Both the position numbers and the translations under genes were made by a program. Positions 21,058-32,462 of a DNA stretch of 64,000 nt are shown here, piece after piece. How positions within the stretch are numbered: the first letter of the stretch is position 1; each line of letters starts with the position of its first letter. The stretch is from Diphasiastrum complanatum (lineage: Eukaryota > Streptophyta > Lycopodiopsida > Lycopodiales > Lycopodiaceae): assembly GCA_029204225.1 (NCBI GenBank), contig CM055105.1, positions 11,098,601 to 11,162,600 on the forward strand, read 5' to 3'. The notes under the pieces are model-generated. The model did no database searches. It worked only from the letters and a program-made list of their open reading frames with translations, and was not told the origin of the DNA.

Positions 21058-24000
21058 TCAGATTCCTTTTCCCAAGTATCCTCCTCTTCTTATTTGTCCC
21101 TCAACCTGACTAAAAAATTTCCGAAGCACTCTACTCCGTAGAGTTCTCTGCCGTCTATTAACAATCACCTCGGGTTCAGGTGGTCCACTCATAGACTCAT
21201 CACGAAGAAGTTCCACTAGATCTTCCACAGAGATCAGGGTCTTCCCAACCCCCAACGAGGGTTTCAACTTACTAACGTGGAAAACAGGATGAATTTCAAC
21301 TTTAGCTGGAAGGTCTAGTTTGCATGCGACCTTGTTTATCACTTGGATAACCTTAAGAGGACCGCAATACCTAGGCGCCAACTTTGCATACTTTATAGTT
21401 TTCAAGCCCCTAGAGTGACTAGGGACTCTCAAAAACACCCAGTCGTTGACCATGAATACCTTGTGCTTTCGAGAGAGATCAGCATAATGTCTTGCCCTGT
21501 CCTGGGCACTACAACACTAATTGGTAATCGAGGTTGAAAACCATATATAAGCATGAAAGGGTTGAATCCGGTCGCTGAATGTTTTGCACTGTTATATGCA
21601 AATTTCACCAGTGGAAGGTACTGTTCCTAATCAGACTGTCGATGGCCCACATATGCTTGAAGCATATCTTCCATCATCTGATTGGTCCTTTCCGTTTGAC
21701 CGTCTGATTTCGGATGATCTGTAGAACTCAAACTTAAAGTTGTTTCCAACTTTTCAAATACTGCTTGCCAAAAATTCCCAGTGAATTTTGGGTCACAGTC
21801 ACCGACAATATCGCAAGGCAGCCCGTACAGTCGAAAAAGCTTCTCAACAAATAGTTGAGCTAATTCGGAAGCTTTAACAGTAGTTTTCGTTGGGATAAAT
21901 TGAGCAAACTTCGTAAGTCTGTCAACAATGACCCAAACCGAATCGTGGCCCTTCCCTGTACGTGGAAGCCCAACCACAAAATCCATAGATATACTTTCCC
22001 ACTTTCCAGTAGAAATATCTAAAGGATGTAATAGGTCACTAACTTTTAGCCTCTCTCCTTTATTTAACTAGCACTTAGTACATTTAAGTACATAGGCCTC
22101 TACCTGACTTTTCATCTTAGGCCACCAAAATTGCCTTCGAACTAGGTCAAGTGTTCTTTGTATACCCGGATGTCCTGCGCATGGACTATCATGATACTCA
22201 TGCAAGATTTGGGCCCTTACAGTGTCATTCTCCGGTACACACACCTTTCCTTTATGTAACAAAATCCTATTTCAAATTAAGAAATCCGTTTCTTTCCCTG
22301 ATTCAAGGAATCTTGCAAATCTGAATCGACACCCGAAAGTACTTGTTGCCAATACTTTCCAAAAAAAAGATCGGACTCATATAGTCCTTGAAGAGACTGA
22401 AACAGCTCCGGTTCTATAACAGTAAAACACAATTGATTAATAACCGGTCTCAAAGCATCCGCTAGAGTATTTTGACTTCCTTTACAATAACGTATAGAAA
22501 AGTCAAATATTTGCATCAGCTCAGCCCATCTAGTTTGCCTCCCCTTTAAATCTGTAGCATCACAGAAATATCGAAGAGTCTGATGATCCGTCAAAACTTC
22601 AAATCTGGCTCCATACAAATAATGTCGTCAAATTTTCAAGGAATGAACAATTGCAAACAGTTCCTTCTCATAGGTACAATACTAGACTGAGCAGGATTGA
22701 GTTTCTTGCTTTCATAAGCCATAGGATGTCCATCCTGCATCAAAACAGCTCCAATAGCACAATCACTGGCATCGGTCCTAACCACAAAAGTCTTATTAGG
22801 ATCGCCAATGATTAGTATTGGTGCCGAAGTGACACTTTTCTTAAGCAACTCAAAACAATTATTCATATCCTCCGTCCACACCACTAGAGGACTCTTAGCC
22901 CTCCGGCTTAGCTTCTTATAGCCTTTCAAGGCCTGGGTAAGGGGAAATGCCAATCGAGCAGATTGGGGAATATGTTGATGGAAAAATCCCACAAACCCCA
23001 AGAAAGACTTGATTTTCCGAACTGTGGTGAGAATAACCCTCTGGATACAATCAGCCTCAATCTCCACTCCCCGTTCGAAAATCTTATGCCCCAAGTAGGA
23101 CAATTCCTTAGCAAAAAAGTCACACTTAGACTCCTTGGCAAAGAGCTTTTCCCTTCTTAGAATGTCCAAGACAATCCTAAAATACTCTTTATATTCCGCC
23201 AAAGTCTTACTGAACACTAAGATATCATCTAAGAATACCACTACGAATCTTCCCAAATATGGCCTGAAAAGATCGTTCATCATTTGTTGGAAAGTTGTCG
23301 GTGCATTGGTCAAACCGAAAGGCAACACCAAAAATTCGTAGTGACCAAAGTGAGTTCGAAACCCGATTTTTGGTATATCTTCTACCTTAATGCATATCCG
23401 ATGGTAGCCCGATCTTAAATCTATCTTGGTAAAGTACCCAGCACCACCAAGATAGTCTATTAGATCATCCATCTATGGCAGTGGATATCTATTCTTAATG
23501 GTTACCTTGTTCAATTTCTTATAGTTGACGCAAAACCTTATAGTCCCATCCTTCTTGGCCACCAGAACCACTAGTGATGCCCAAGGAGACTCACTAGGTT
23601 GTACCCACCCCTTTTTCAGGTAATCATGTAATTGCCTATTTACCTCAGCCTCTTCCGATGCACTCATCCTATAAGGACGCTGTGCGATTGGAATTGCTCC
23701 AGGTATTAGGTCAATTTTATGATCAACTGTTCTTTCTGGTGGTAAACCTACAGGAAGGTCTAAAAAAACATCATTGAATTCCTGCCTAAGTTCATTATAG
23801 GCTTCAAATTCTGTATTGTTCTCAGTGGGTATATTCATGACATTTATGTTAAGTTCTTCATCATTGCAGCAAATGATATCATTATGAAAACGTAAATAAA
23901 CTTTAAAATCAGAATTTTTCATAATAAAATTAAGTTTCTGTTTGGAATAAGGGTTAACATTTTTAGTGTCAGCACTTAAACTAGCCTTGATCTTAATTAA

Positions 24001-24400
24001 AGAATTCTCATGCATAAAAGATAAAGATTTCTCAACAAAATCAATTCTCAATGATTTGTTCTTATCAAAATGCTATTGTTGCCCAAGAACAATATCTACA
24101 TTAGCTAATTGAACAACATGGAATTCTAGTTTTTAAGAATAATCCTGAATTTGCAATTCTACATCAGGAACAATAAAATCCATCAAATCGGAATTACTTC
24201 CCAATGCCATTGTCACACGGTATTTTTTCTCACTTTTTTTGGTAGGAAGGTTTAGCGTCTGCACCAAATTTACATTAATCAAGTTATGAGTGGATCCCGT
24301 GTCAAAAAGAACATTAACAACTTGATCATTAACTTAACCTTTAATGCAAATAAGGTCATTAGGACCAAAAACTAAAGAACTAAGAAAACAAACATTCATC
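21058..24400 (-). pseudogene. Ty3/gypsy pol: protease, RT, RNase H, integrase, chromodomain-like tail
   Basis: Reading from 24,350 leftward: protease LFDTGSTHNLI (about 24,310); RT with lead-in [29 protein letters not shown], then TKIDLRSGYHRI, LPFGLTNAPTTFQ and the catalytic VVVFLDDILVFS; RNase H with VVRTDASDCAIGAVL and FEVLTDHQTLRYF; integrase zinc finger H..H..C..C (HEYHDSPCAGHPGI... CTKC) and core (MDFVVGLP, GDCDPKFTG, HPKSDGQTERTN). The C-terminal APRYCGPLKVI...HPVFHVSKLK ends in EPEVIVNRRQRTLR, like the start of a chromodomain without its aromatic pocket. Stops include one replacing a residue in NRYPLP*MDDL and one in protease. Probably a chromovirus-like lineage; inactive. Confidence 0.92.
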
Positions 24401-24803
24401 TCATTACTTCAAGATAGATTACCTGAGGTTGAAGTTTGTTTTTTGACGCAATCACGTGCAAGGTGACCCTCGCCATTGCACTTGAGGCACGGGTTCTTCT
24501 TACGAGCTTCAGCTTTATCATTGCCACCATGATGGTTTTTAAAGTTTTTCTTGGTTTTCTTAGGATTGTTGGAATTGGGGAGTTCAAGTAACTGAGCTGT
24601 GATTTCGTCTAGATTTCTACGACTAATACTTTCACATGTTTCTTCTGATTGGCTAACCTAGACTCTAAGTCTTGGTTTCTTTGATTAGTTTCAAGAAGCT
24701 GCTTATTAGTGGCTTGAATTTATTGGTATAAAAGTTCACGAGCTTGTGCCACATTGGATGGATTTGATAGATCAAATGTTGGGTTTTCATTTGTTTGATC
24801 CAT
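24401..24803 (-). pseudogene. Gypsy gag remnant with CCHC zinc knuckle, capsid missing
   Basis: ATG 24,803 opens MDQTNENPTFDLSNPSN, then two in-frame stops and a basic region leading to CLKCNGEGHLARDC (24,501-24,437 region). This is the nucleocapsid knuckle. No Retrotrans_gag capsid domain precedes it, in contrast to complete gypsy elements, so the capsid part has been deleted or never belonged to this element. Confidence 0.75.
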
Positions 24804-25079
24804 TGGGGTTGCTTGTGTGTTTTTCTATTATGCAAATACAACAACAAGTGATCAAATTAGAATGATAGAAATGCTTCAATTGTTACATCCAATGCAAATA
24901 AAAAGCATTTACTTCTATTCATTCAATCTTATTGTTTGTAAGCTCAATCCAAGCCTACTATTTGCAAGCTTAATCCAAGCTTAAGAGGAAAACAATATCA
25001 AGCTACATTTGCCTTAATCAAAAGCAAAAATGAAAACCAAATCTTTATGTAAACTTCAATTATTCTAAATTTCTAAAAC

Positions 25080-25400
25080 CAAGAAACTAGTGTTTAGAAA
25101 TGGATAACTAATGAAGCTTTATGAAAACTTCAATTTTCAGATCTGATTTTTAAATTTACAGATTTGAAAATCAGAATTTCAAAATGACAAAAACTAGAAT
25201 TTCAAAACTTGTTTTATGCACAAAGTTACACTACCATTCCCTTCCTACATTGTCATTTTCATGAAACTAGGATAGAAAGGTGTAACTAATGAAGTTTGAA
25301 TGAAAACTTCACTTTTTAGATCTGATTTTCAGATTTACAGGTCTGAAAAATAGAACTTCAAAATGAAAATCAGAACTTCAAACACTTCATTTATGCAAAA
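25080..25400. repeat. Imperfect ~180-bp direct repeat in gypsy leader
   Basis: The block AACTAATGAAG(C/T)TT...TTTTCAGATCTGATTTT..ATTTACAG occurs twice, starting about 25,105 and 25,285. It lies in the untranslated region between the primer site and gag. The rest of 24,804-25,745 shows no coding motif. Confidence 0.7.
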
Positions 25401-25745
25401 AAAAACACTAGTTTTGATCAAAACACATAACTAGAATCAATCTTTTTGCCAAAAAAAAAGTTTGTGTATGTAGAGGAAGACTTCCTCTACCTGTCCCACA
25501 AATCTTTTTTTCAGAACTTTAAAAAACCCAAAGCCCACTTTAAAACTTCTCTAACATGATAAAAAATCAGCCCCTAAACAATTCTATAAGCATCACTACT
25601 CTCTCTCAAAGAGAACTAGATTCATTGGGTACTTCAACTACAAGCTTCCTACAACTAGAAAAGCCTATAATCCTCCCCAAAAAAATTTAGTTGGTGATCT
25701 TAATAGAACTTGAAGAAGGTTAGAAAGGTTACCATCCTTTGTCTA

Positions 25746-25757
25746 GCTTTGATACTA
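25746..25757 (-). other. Gypsy primer-binding site (Met-initiator type, two mismatches)
   Basis: TAGTATCAAAGC one base downstream of the LTR end. The usual initiator-Met site is TGGTATCAGAGC. Confidence 0.7.
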
Positions 25758-25758
25758 C

Positions 25759-26330
25759 TTTTACAAATAGAAGTGAGGAAGTCCTCCAAATCCAAGGTAG
25801 AGCCTCCAAATGTCCTCCAAGCTTCAAGATGCTCCCCAACTCCAAGCTAGGATGCCTCCACCTGCAAGTAAGGATCTGCAAGCCTCCAAGGATCTCTCCT
25901 CCACCTGTGTCCCTACTCTTTAAGCATAAAGATAGATAACAAGCTGGCCTCAAGTATTCACCACCCAACCATAGCTAGATCCAAGCTCCAAGCAAGACCT
26001 ATCTAGCACCCCCTTGCTAACCATAAACAAATCACAAGCATACCACAACACTTCATAGCATACTCAAGATCCAAACCCTACTTATGTCTCATACCATAAG
26101 AAGATCCAAACCTTAAGCATACTACCACAAGAAAGCACTCTACACACTAGTAGCAACACTAGAGCATAAGCCAAGCAAACAAGAGAGATCTCTCCCTCCC
26201 AATGGGCGCCCTACTACCCTCATATAGATGGCCCATGGACCCCTCCAATGCACTATGGAGTTCCATGCTCATCCAATGAGAGAGAGAGAAGCCTAGGGGA
26301 GTTAAAGAATCTCCAAGAGCCTCCATAGGC
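25759..26330 (-). mobile_element. Gypsy 5' LTR, second half (minus orientation)
   Basis: Matches the last ~560 bases of the LTR at 20,520-19,949, including the ...TTTGTAAAA end next to the primer site. It breaks at 26,330 (CTCCATAGGC on plus), where copia gag continues. The first half of this LTR is at 9,749-10,240. Confidence 0.87.
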
Positions 26331-27194
26331 ATAGTCCAGAATATTTTTGTTTTGAGAGTGAAGGCTTTGAATGATGAGTTATCTTGCATTGATGAGAGCA
26401 TTAAGGAAGGAGATCTTGTTCAAATTATTCTTAATGGTTTGTTGGATGCGCATACTAACATTGTACAAAGTCATGCCATTCAAAGAACTTTGCCAAGTTT
26501 GATTTATCTGCAAGAGATCTTGATCAATGAAGAATACCTTCATCAACATCTCATTGAGTTGGAGAGGAGGCTATGTTCATCTAGGGCAAATTCAAGGGAA
26601 AAAGCAAAAGTAAGTGGTCTAAAGGGCAAGATCAAGGGGAGGCTTCTTCAAATGGCAAAAAGAAAGATAGGTCAAAGCTAAAGTGCTTCTATTGTGGCAT
26701 CAAAGGACACTTTGAAAGTGAGTGCTACAAGAAGAAGAGAAATCAAGGAGACAAGCAAGGTAATCCTACTCATGATGAAGATGGTTTGGATGTTCAAAAC
26801 TCAAATGAAGATGCTTTTGTGATGTCTTCATGTATGCTTGATAACGATGAAGATCTAGATCCATGGTGGATGGTGAGTGTGCAATCAAACGGATTGGCAC
26901 AATTCCTATTTCTCTCTCTACAAATAGGAATGTTCATTTGGAGGATGTTTTGCTCATTCCATCTATTACCAAGAATTTACTTAGTGTGAGTTAATTACTA
27001 AGTAAAGGCCTTAAAGTTGAGTTCGATGGAGATGCATGTATGATCAAAAGGAAGGATATCTTGATTGCAAAAGGTAAAAGGCAAGGGAAGTTGTTTAAAC
27101 TAGAAGCTTATGTTATTGCTAACCAAGTTGGATGTGTTGCAAGAGATCAAATACCTATTCAAGAGGTTTGTCATAAAAGGATAGGACACCTAAA
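26331..27194 (+). pseudogene. Copia gag C-terminal part, protease scrap and GAG-pre-integrase (element A/C, part 2)
   Basis: Starts mid-gag: the frame from 26,352 gives RVKALNDELSCIDESIKEGD, LVQIILNGLLDAH. Then comes a CCHC knuckle (CFYCGIKGHFESEC near 26,690). The protease is truncated right after DPWW, missing DSG. ITKNLLSV-like and GKRQGKLFKLEA segments end in the pre-integrase motif HKRIGHL at about 27,185. There it meets opposite-strand RT of element B. It is the continuation of the gag fragment at 10,241-10,577. Confidence 0.85.
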
Positions 27195-28316
27195 ACAAAT
27201 GATCAATCTAATAGTTACAAGCTTTGCTACAGGTGCAAATGTTTCTTCATAATCTATGCCTTTAGTTTGAAAAAACCCCTTAGCAACCAATCTAGCTTTG
27301 TACTTACTTATAGATCCATCTTGATTGTACTTTAATCTATAGATCCACTTACATGCAAGCGGCTTCTTCCCATATGGAAGGTGTACAAGATTCCAAGTTT
27401 TATTATCTATCAAAACATCAAACTCTACTTGCATTGCATCTCCAAACTTGTGATCTACTTGCATCTTCATAACATGATGGCTCTTCAAGCATTGTGGTTA
27501 GAAAAGAGTAAGAGGTAGAAGGAATTGTGTCTTCCTTTTTTCCTTTCTCAAAGTATGTGAGTCTTGAAGGCTCAGCCTTGCTCCTTGTGGATTGTATCGG
27601 CCCCTTTGATTCTTGATCTTGATCTTCCAAAAGATCACTTTCAAGAAGCTCCTCCTCGGGTTTTGCAAGATCTTTAACACATGAAGGACTAGATGCATTT
27701 TGAGACATCTTCTAACTTGAGATCCATCAAATAAGACATCCTTGGTAGCTTTTACTTTGCTTGAAATAGGATAAAAAATCCTATAAGCTTTGCTATTTTC
27801 ACTATAGCCTACAAATATTCCTTTGAAGGAAGTTGCATCTTCTTTCCTTCTAGTTTCCAAAGGAATGTGGACATAACAAATACATCCAAATACTTTAAGT
27901 CTTTTACATTGAGCTTATTGCCAAACAAAGCTTAAAATGGTGAGATCCCACCAATAGCACTATTAGGAAGCCTATTACATAAAAATATTGCACAAGTTAT
28001 GGCCTCTCCCCAAAAAGAGATGGGTAAAGATGCATCAAGTCTCAAAGACTTTGCAAATTCACAAAGGCTCCTATTTTTCCTCTCGGCCACTCCATTTTAT
28101 TTGGGGAAGCTCTCTCTTAATGCCATTAATCTCACCAAAGTCTCTCATCTTGTTGGAGATATATTCTCCTCCATTATCGCATCTTAGAACTTTAATGCAA
28201 GAATTAAGTTGGTTTTCCACTAGAGACTTAAACATCACAAAAGCTTCATATACAAGGCTTTTCTTAGACAATAATTCAATCCAAGTGAATCTAGTACACA
28301 TGAAGCAAGAAGTGTG
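27195..28316 (-). pseudogene. Copia element B: integrase to N-terminal RT
   Basis: On the minus strand: integrase core with VLRCDNGGEYISNKMRDF near 28,180 and WSGREEK where ..NGVAERKN is expected; the post-integrase box FKGIFVGYSENSKAYRIF; and RT N-terminus WNLVHLPYGKKPLACKWIYR, YKARLVAKGF, ETFAPVAKLVTIR. It is cut at 27,195 before the YVDD box. Order and strand match the gag-protease part at 28,545-29,875. Broken by stops and shifts. Confidence 0.88.
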
Positions 28317-28541
28317 GCAAAGTGTGTGTCTTGATCTTCAGACTGAGCGATGCACAGGCTGAGAGCTAGCTCCTTTGATGCCATAGACTCCTTCGATTGA
28401 AGATTAGAATGGCCTAATATTTTGGCAAAGTGTGTGTCCGTGAATGTCTTGATCTTCAGACTGAACGATGCACAGGATGAGAGCTAGCTCCTTTGATGCC
28501 ATAGACTCCATTGATTGAAGATTAGAATGGCCTAATATTTT
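28317..28541. repeat. Tandem duplication of ~110 bp within element B
   Basis: Copies begin GCAAAGTGTGTGTC at 28,317 and 28,425, and both end CCTAATATTTTG. The second copy has a few extra bases. The duplicated part covers the pre-integrase coding region. Confidence 0.9.
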
Positions 28542-28544
28542 GTC

Positions 28545-29875
28545 CCAAAGCTCCACTTGAGTCAACTCCTCCCTAACCATATTCACACTTTCAATGGCCA
28601 CATTAGCATCCAACTTAAAAAGCCTTCCTTGCTTAATGCCACTAGTTATGCACTCACTTTTCAAGATGGAACATACTCCATTCTTGAAATGTACATCTAG
28701 TCCATTGTCCATTAGTTGACCAACACTAAGTAAATTTTTTGTAATGGATGGAACATACAAAACATTATCAAGAACTATCCTCTTAGATGATCCTAAGCAT
28801 AATGGAATAGATCCTATGCCATCTACCTTATATTCTTGATCACTAGCAGTGTAGATTGACTTCTTAGAATCATTACAAGAAAGTAAAGTAGAAAAATAAT
28901 GCTTGTTGAATGACATATGGGAGCTAGCCCCTCTATCAATCCACCATGTCTCTTGGTTTGATTTTGGTGTAGATGCTACCATCAAGGATGTGTTGAAGCC
29001 ATCATCTTCCTTCTCCCCTTGTGCAAGATTGCCTTGATCTTCATTCCCTTGTGCATTCTGCTTCTTATAGCATTCGAAAGCAAAGTGTCCTTTCTTTCCA
29101 CAAAAGAAACAATTTAGCTTGGCTTCGTTCTTTTGCTTCTCTTTGGAGGTAGATACTCCATCCTTGACCTCGGCCTCCTTGCCTTGGTACTTCTTGAATG
29201 AATGAGTCTTCTTCTTGCCCTTTGATGTGAAGTTCGTTGTCTCTTCACCACCATGTAGTGACATAGACCCCATTTTTGACTTGAGGTGTAGAATCCTACT
29301 CTCCTCAGCCACAAGAACATTATGGAACTTATCTATTGATGGAAGGTGGTCTTGAATAGCAAAAGATTGAACTAGATTAGAAAAGTCATCACCTAATCCA
29401 TTCAATATCACTTGTACTAGTTCATTATCTTGGATATTTTCTCCTATATATCCCAATTCTTTGTTTAAAGACTTATCCTTGGGACATATTCTTGTCCATT
29501 TTCTCCACTTCCCCTCATGCTTTGAAAGATCAAGTTTCTTAGCATAAGCACTCTTGAAGTGTTGTTGGATTCATAAATGTTATTTAGTGAATCCCAAGCC
29601 TCTTTTGATGAGGCACAAGAAGCTACCTCCTTCGAGAGGTCATTGTTTACATTCAACTTTAAGCAATGCAAGGCTAACCTAGCCCTCTTCTTGTATTTCA
29701 ATTGTTCTTGGGCAGCTTGAGGCTCTTCCTCAACTCCTAGAACAACATCAAAGAGGTCATGGATCACTAAAAGTGATTTTATCCTCACTTTCCAAATGGA
29801 ATAGTTTGTGGAATTTAGTTTCTCACTAGATTCTAGCAAATATCCACCCATGGATGACATTATGAATGAATGCAT
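28545..29875 (-). pseudogene. Copia element B: gag, zinc knuckle, protease, pre-integrase
   Basis: ATG 29,875 starts gag (KLNSTNYSIWKVRIKSLLVI; KRARLALHCLKLNV). The frame shifts near 29,470 and continues with LVQVILNGLGDDFSNLVQSF, the knuckle CFFCGKKGHFAFEC, protease WWIDRGASSHMS (active-site DSG changed to DRG), NVLYVPSITKNLLSVGQLM and the pre-integrase LWDKILGHSNL. The DRG change would inactivate the protease. Confidence 0.9.
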
Positions 29876-30380
29876 ATTAGATTCACAAATATCTCTTGAT
29901 AGTGAATGATCTAAGATAGATTTCTATCTTTTTAAGAAGCTTCTAATCTCAACCCAATCAACCTAGTTCAAACTTGTATAGCACTATTTTGCTTGATGTT
30001 TCACAAACACATATGATATGAACAAATAATCCTTAAATATCTGATCTAATTCTTCAAAATGAATTGCTTCAATGACTCAAATCTCTATTTGATCATTAGC
30101 ATTCAATGGATTGAACTTAGACTAGACAATGCACCAAAAATCATGAATTTTGGACTAGTATGCACATTTTTGGATCAAAAACACTATAGGAAGTTGATTT
30201 GAAGGTTGTTGTACATTTTCACACGTGTGGATAGTACACAAACATCCCACAAATCGATCTTGACCAAAAATATTGAAGGTACCACTCTCCTTGAATCGCC
30301 CACTCAAGTAAAGTTCAAAAACAACAAATTGTCAATGACTTTCACAAGATTTATTAATCATAAGATCACTCTAATATTTA

Positions 30381-31212
30381 GCTCTGATACCATGTGAATT
30401 TTCTGATAAAAAGGACAATTATGAGTTTACAAAACAATCATGAAGAGTTTTCAACCACCAAGTCCTATGATCTATCAAGTTCTATGTGCTAGATCTTGAT
30501 CCAGATGCATTACACTATGATTTTAGCAAGAGCAATGGATCAAATGATTGAAAACTATGAAGAGCGGCCTCACATGTGTGAAGGACAGTACCAGTACAGA
30601 CTGTAAACAAATATTGAAGTACATTTAGATACAAAAGCATTCCAATCATAGAAACTCAATACAAATGTGAGAATTACAAGCAAAGCTAGAAATTGATCCC
30701 TTTATAGATCAAGTACATCCACGAGCTGAGTATTGTCCAGCAAGTCTTCACACGTGTGGAGAGTGCCTAGTCATTCAGATCCACCAATGGGATCCATATA
30801 TGCTCATTTTCCAAAGTTGACTGTTCTCATTAGCTAGAAACAAAAAAACTAGTCTTCCACAATTATGAGAATATTTCCTATAAAATAGGATCTAATGGAA
30901 TCTCTCTATCTTATCATCTAAAATCTTATCCACACATGTGAATAGCATATTGACATGTGGGAGCATCTACTCATTCACATGGAAGTGCAATATATTTACA
31001 AAAAGTTTGACCAAAATGACTTTTTTCTAGATTCTACACAAAGGCCAATTCCACACTTGTGTAGATCCATCTAAAATCAAGATAACTTTATAAACGTAAG
31101 CTATGTACATCCTTTCACACGTGGGAACACGCTCCACACGTGTGAGATCCTATCATGATCAAATATCTCAAGATTAACCAAGTACATCAAGTTGGAAGTG
31201 ACATTTTTAACA
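30381..31212 (-). mobile_element. 5' LTR of copia element B with primer-binding site
   Basis: The LTR runs on the minus strand from TGTTAAAAATG (31,212) to AATTCACA (30,393), 820 bp, and is immediately followed by a perfect primer site TGGTATCAGAGC (30,392-30,381). It contains several CACAYGTGTG palindromes (near 30,570, 30,748, 30,930, 31,133). The 3' LTR is missing because the element is truncated at 27,195. Flanked on the right by copia RT of element A/C. The 29,876-30,380 leader has no gene. Confidence 0.85.
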
Positions 31213-32132
31213 ATCTTGAATGGTGGAAACAATCAAGATGTGGAGGATATCAAGAAGGAATTTGAGGTGCATGATCTTGGTCACTTGCATTACATTTTAG
31301 GAATATAAGTGATTAGATCTTCTCAATCAACTTTCATTTGTCAAGAGAGGTATGCTAATTCTATTCTAGAAATATTTCATATGGTAGATGCAAAAGCTTG
31401 TGATACACCAATGGAATCTCATGTAAAGCTAACTATAAGAGGTAATGAAAGATCCTTCAAGGACATTACTCTCTATAGGAAGCTAGTTGATTCAATCATC
31501 TATCTAATCACTACAAGACCAGATCTAAGCTATTGTGTTGGAATATTGAGTCAATTCGTGCAAGATCCTAGTGAGGAGCATTGGAAGCTAGGAAAATGAG
31601 TTTTGAGGTATATCATGGGAACTCGAGATTTTGGCATATTGTATGAGGGATCATTATCTAAGTTGTTTGGATTTTCGATTCACACTATGTTGGAGATAAA
31701 ATGGATAAAAAATCCATAAGTGCTTATTGTATTTTCATAGGTGATGGAGCTATATCATGGATGTCAAAGAAACAAGCCACTATCTCATTGTCATCTAGTG
31801 AGGCTGAGAACAAAGCACTTACACATTGCACAAAGGAGATGGTATGGATCAAGAGGATGATCAAGGCTCTTTACTTGCTGGATTTTCCAGAGAGCCCAAT
31901 CATCTTTTGTGACAACCTATCAGTCCAAAAGTTGATAACCAATCCTATCTTTCATGCTAGGAGCAGGCATGTTGAGGTGGCATATCACTTTGGGAGCAAG
32001 TCATGGCAAAGGAGATGGAGCTAGTGTGTAGCTGATATCTTCACCAAAGCATTGGGAAAGGACTTGTTTATGAAACATAGGACATCACTTGGAGTGTTAT
32101 CAAAGTCCATGCTAAAACTAGGTGAAGAGGGA
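31213..32132 (+). pseudogene. Copia RT C-terminus and RNase H (element A/C, part 3)
   Basis: Encodes FEVHDLGHLHYILGI, the ERYANSILEIFHMVDAKACD box, TRPDLSYCVGILSQFV, then RNase H AISWMSKKQATISLSSSEAE and FCDNLSVQKLITNPIFHARS, ending DIFTKALGKDLF. At least three stops. A polypurine tract GGTGAAGAGGGAG (32,120-32,132) follows. Same strand and correct order to be the 3' end of the element whose gag lies at 26,331-27,194, with element B nested between. Confidence 0.87.
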
Positions 32133-32445
32133 GTGTGAGAAATTTCCACAAGTTTAGTCAAATTTGCTACATTTGTTTATATGGCATTTGAGAGCAATTT
32201 CATATTAAACTTAGAGTTTGACTTTTCAAAGATATATTAGTCTAAAAGCATTTGAATAAACACTTTTGAAAAGTGTGGGAAAGTGTAGAACACAATTTTT
32301 GGAGAGATTTAATTTGAGTAGTAAAAACATTGAATCTAGTCACAATTATAGTAGGGTTTTTCACTATGGAGGGAAACCAAAGTTTAAACTTAGGTTTGGA
32401 CCTGTTATAAAAGGTTGTAACGCGTGGGAAGAGGGATCACTTTCA
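32133..32445 (+). mobile_element. 3' LTR of copia A/C, 5' part only
   Basis: Starts TGTGAGAAATTTC and matches in inverse the LTR at 43,952-43,650 (GGTTTGGACCTGTTATAAAA, then GTGGGAAGAG). It ends where the palindrome cluster begins, so the second half of the LTR is not here. Confidence 0.78.
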
Positions 32446-32462
32446 CAACTAGAAAACTCTGT

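Noticed and set aside
30381-30392. TGGTATCAGAGC and its complement as part of a tRNA gene
   Set aside because: Only the 12-13-base primer-site match is present at each place, directly next to LTR ends; no cloverleaf sequence surrounds it.
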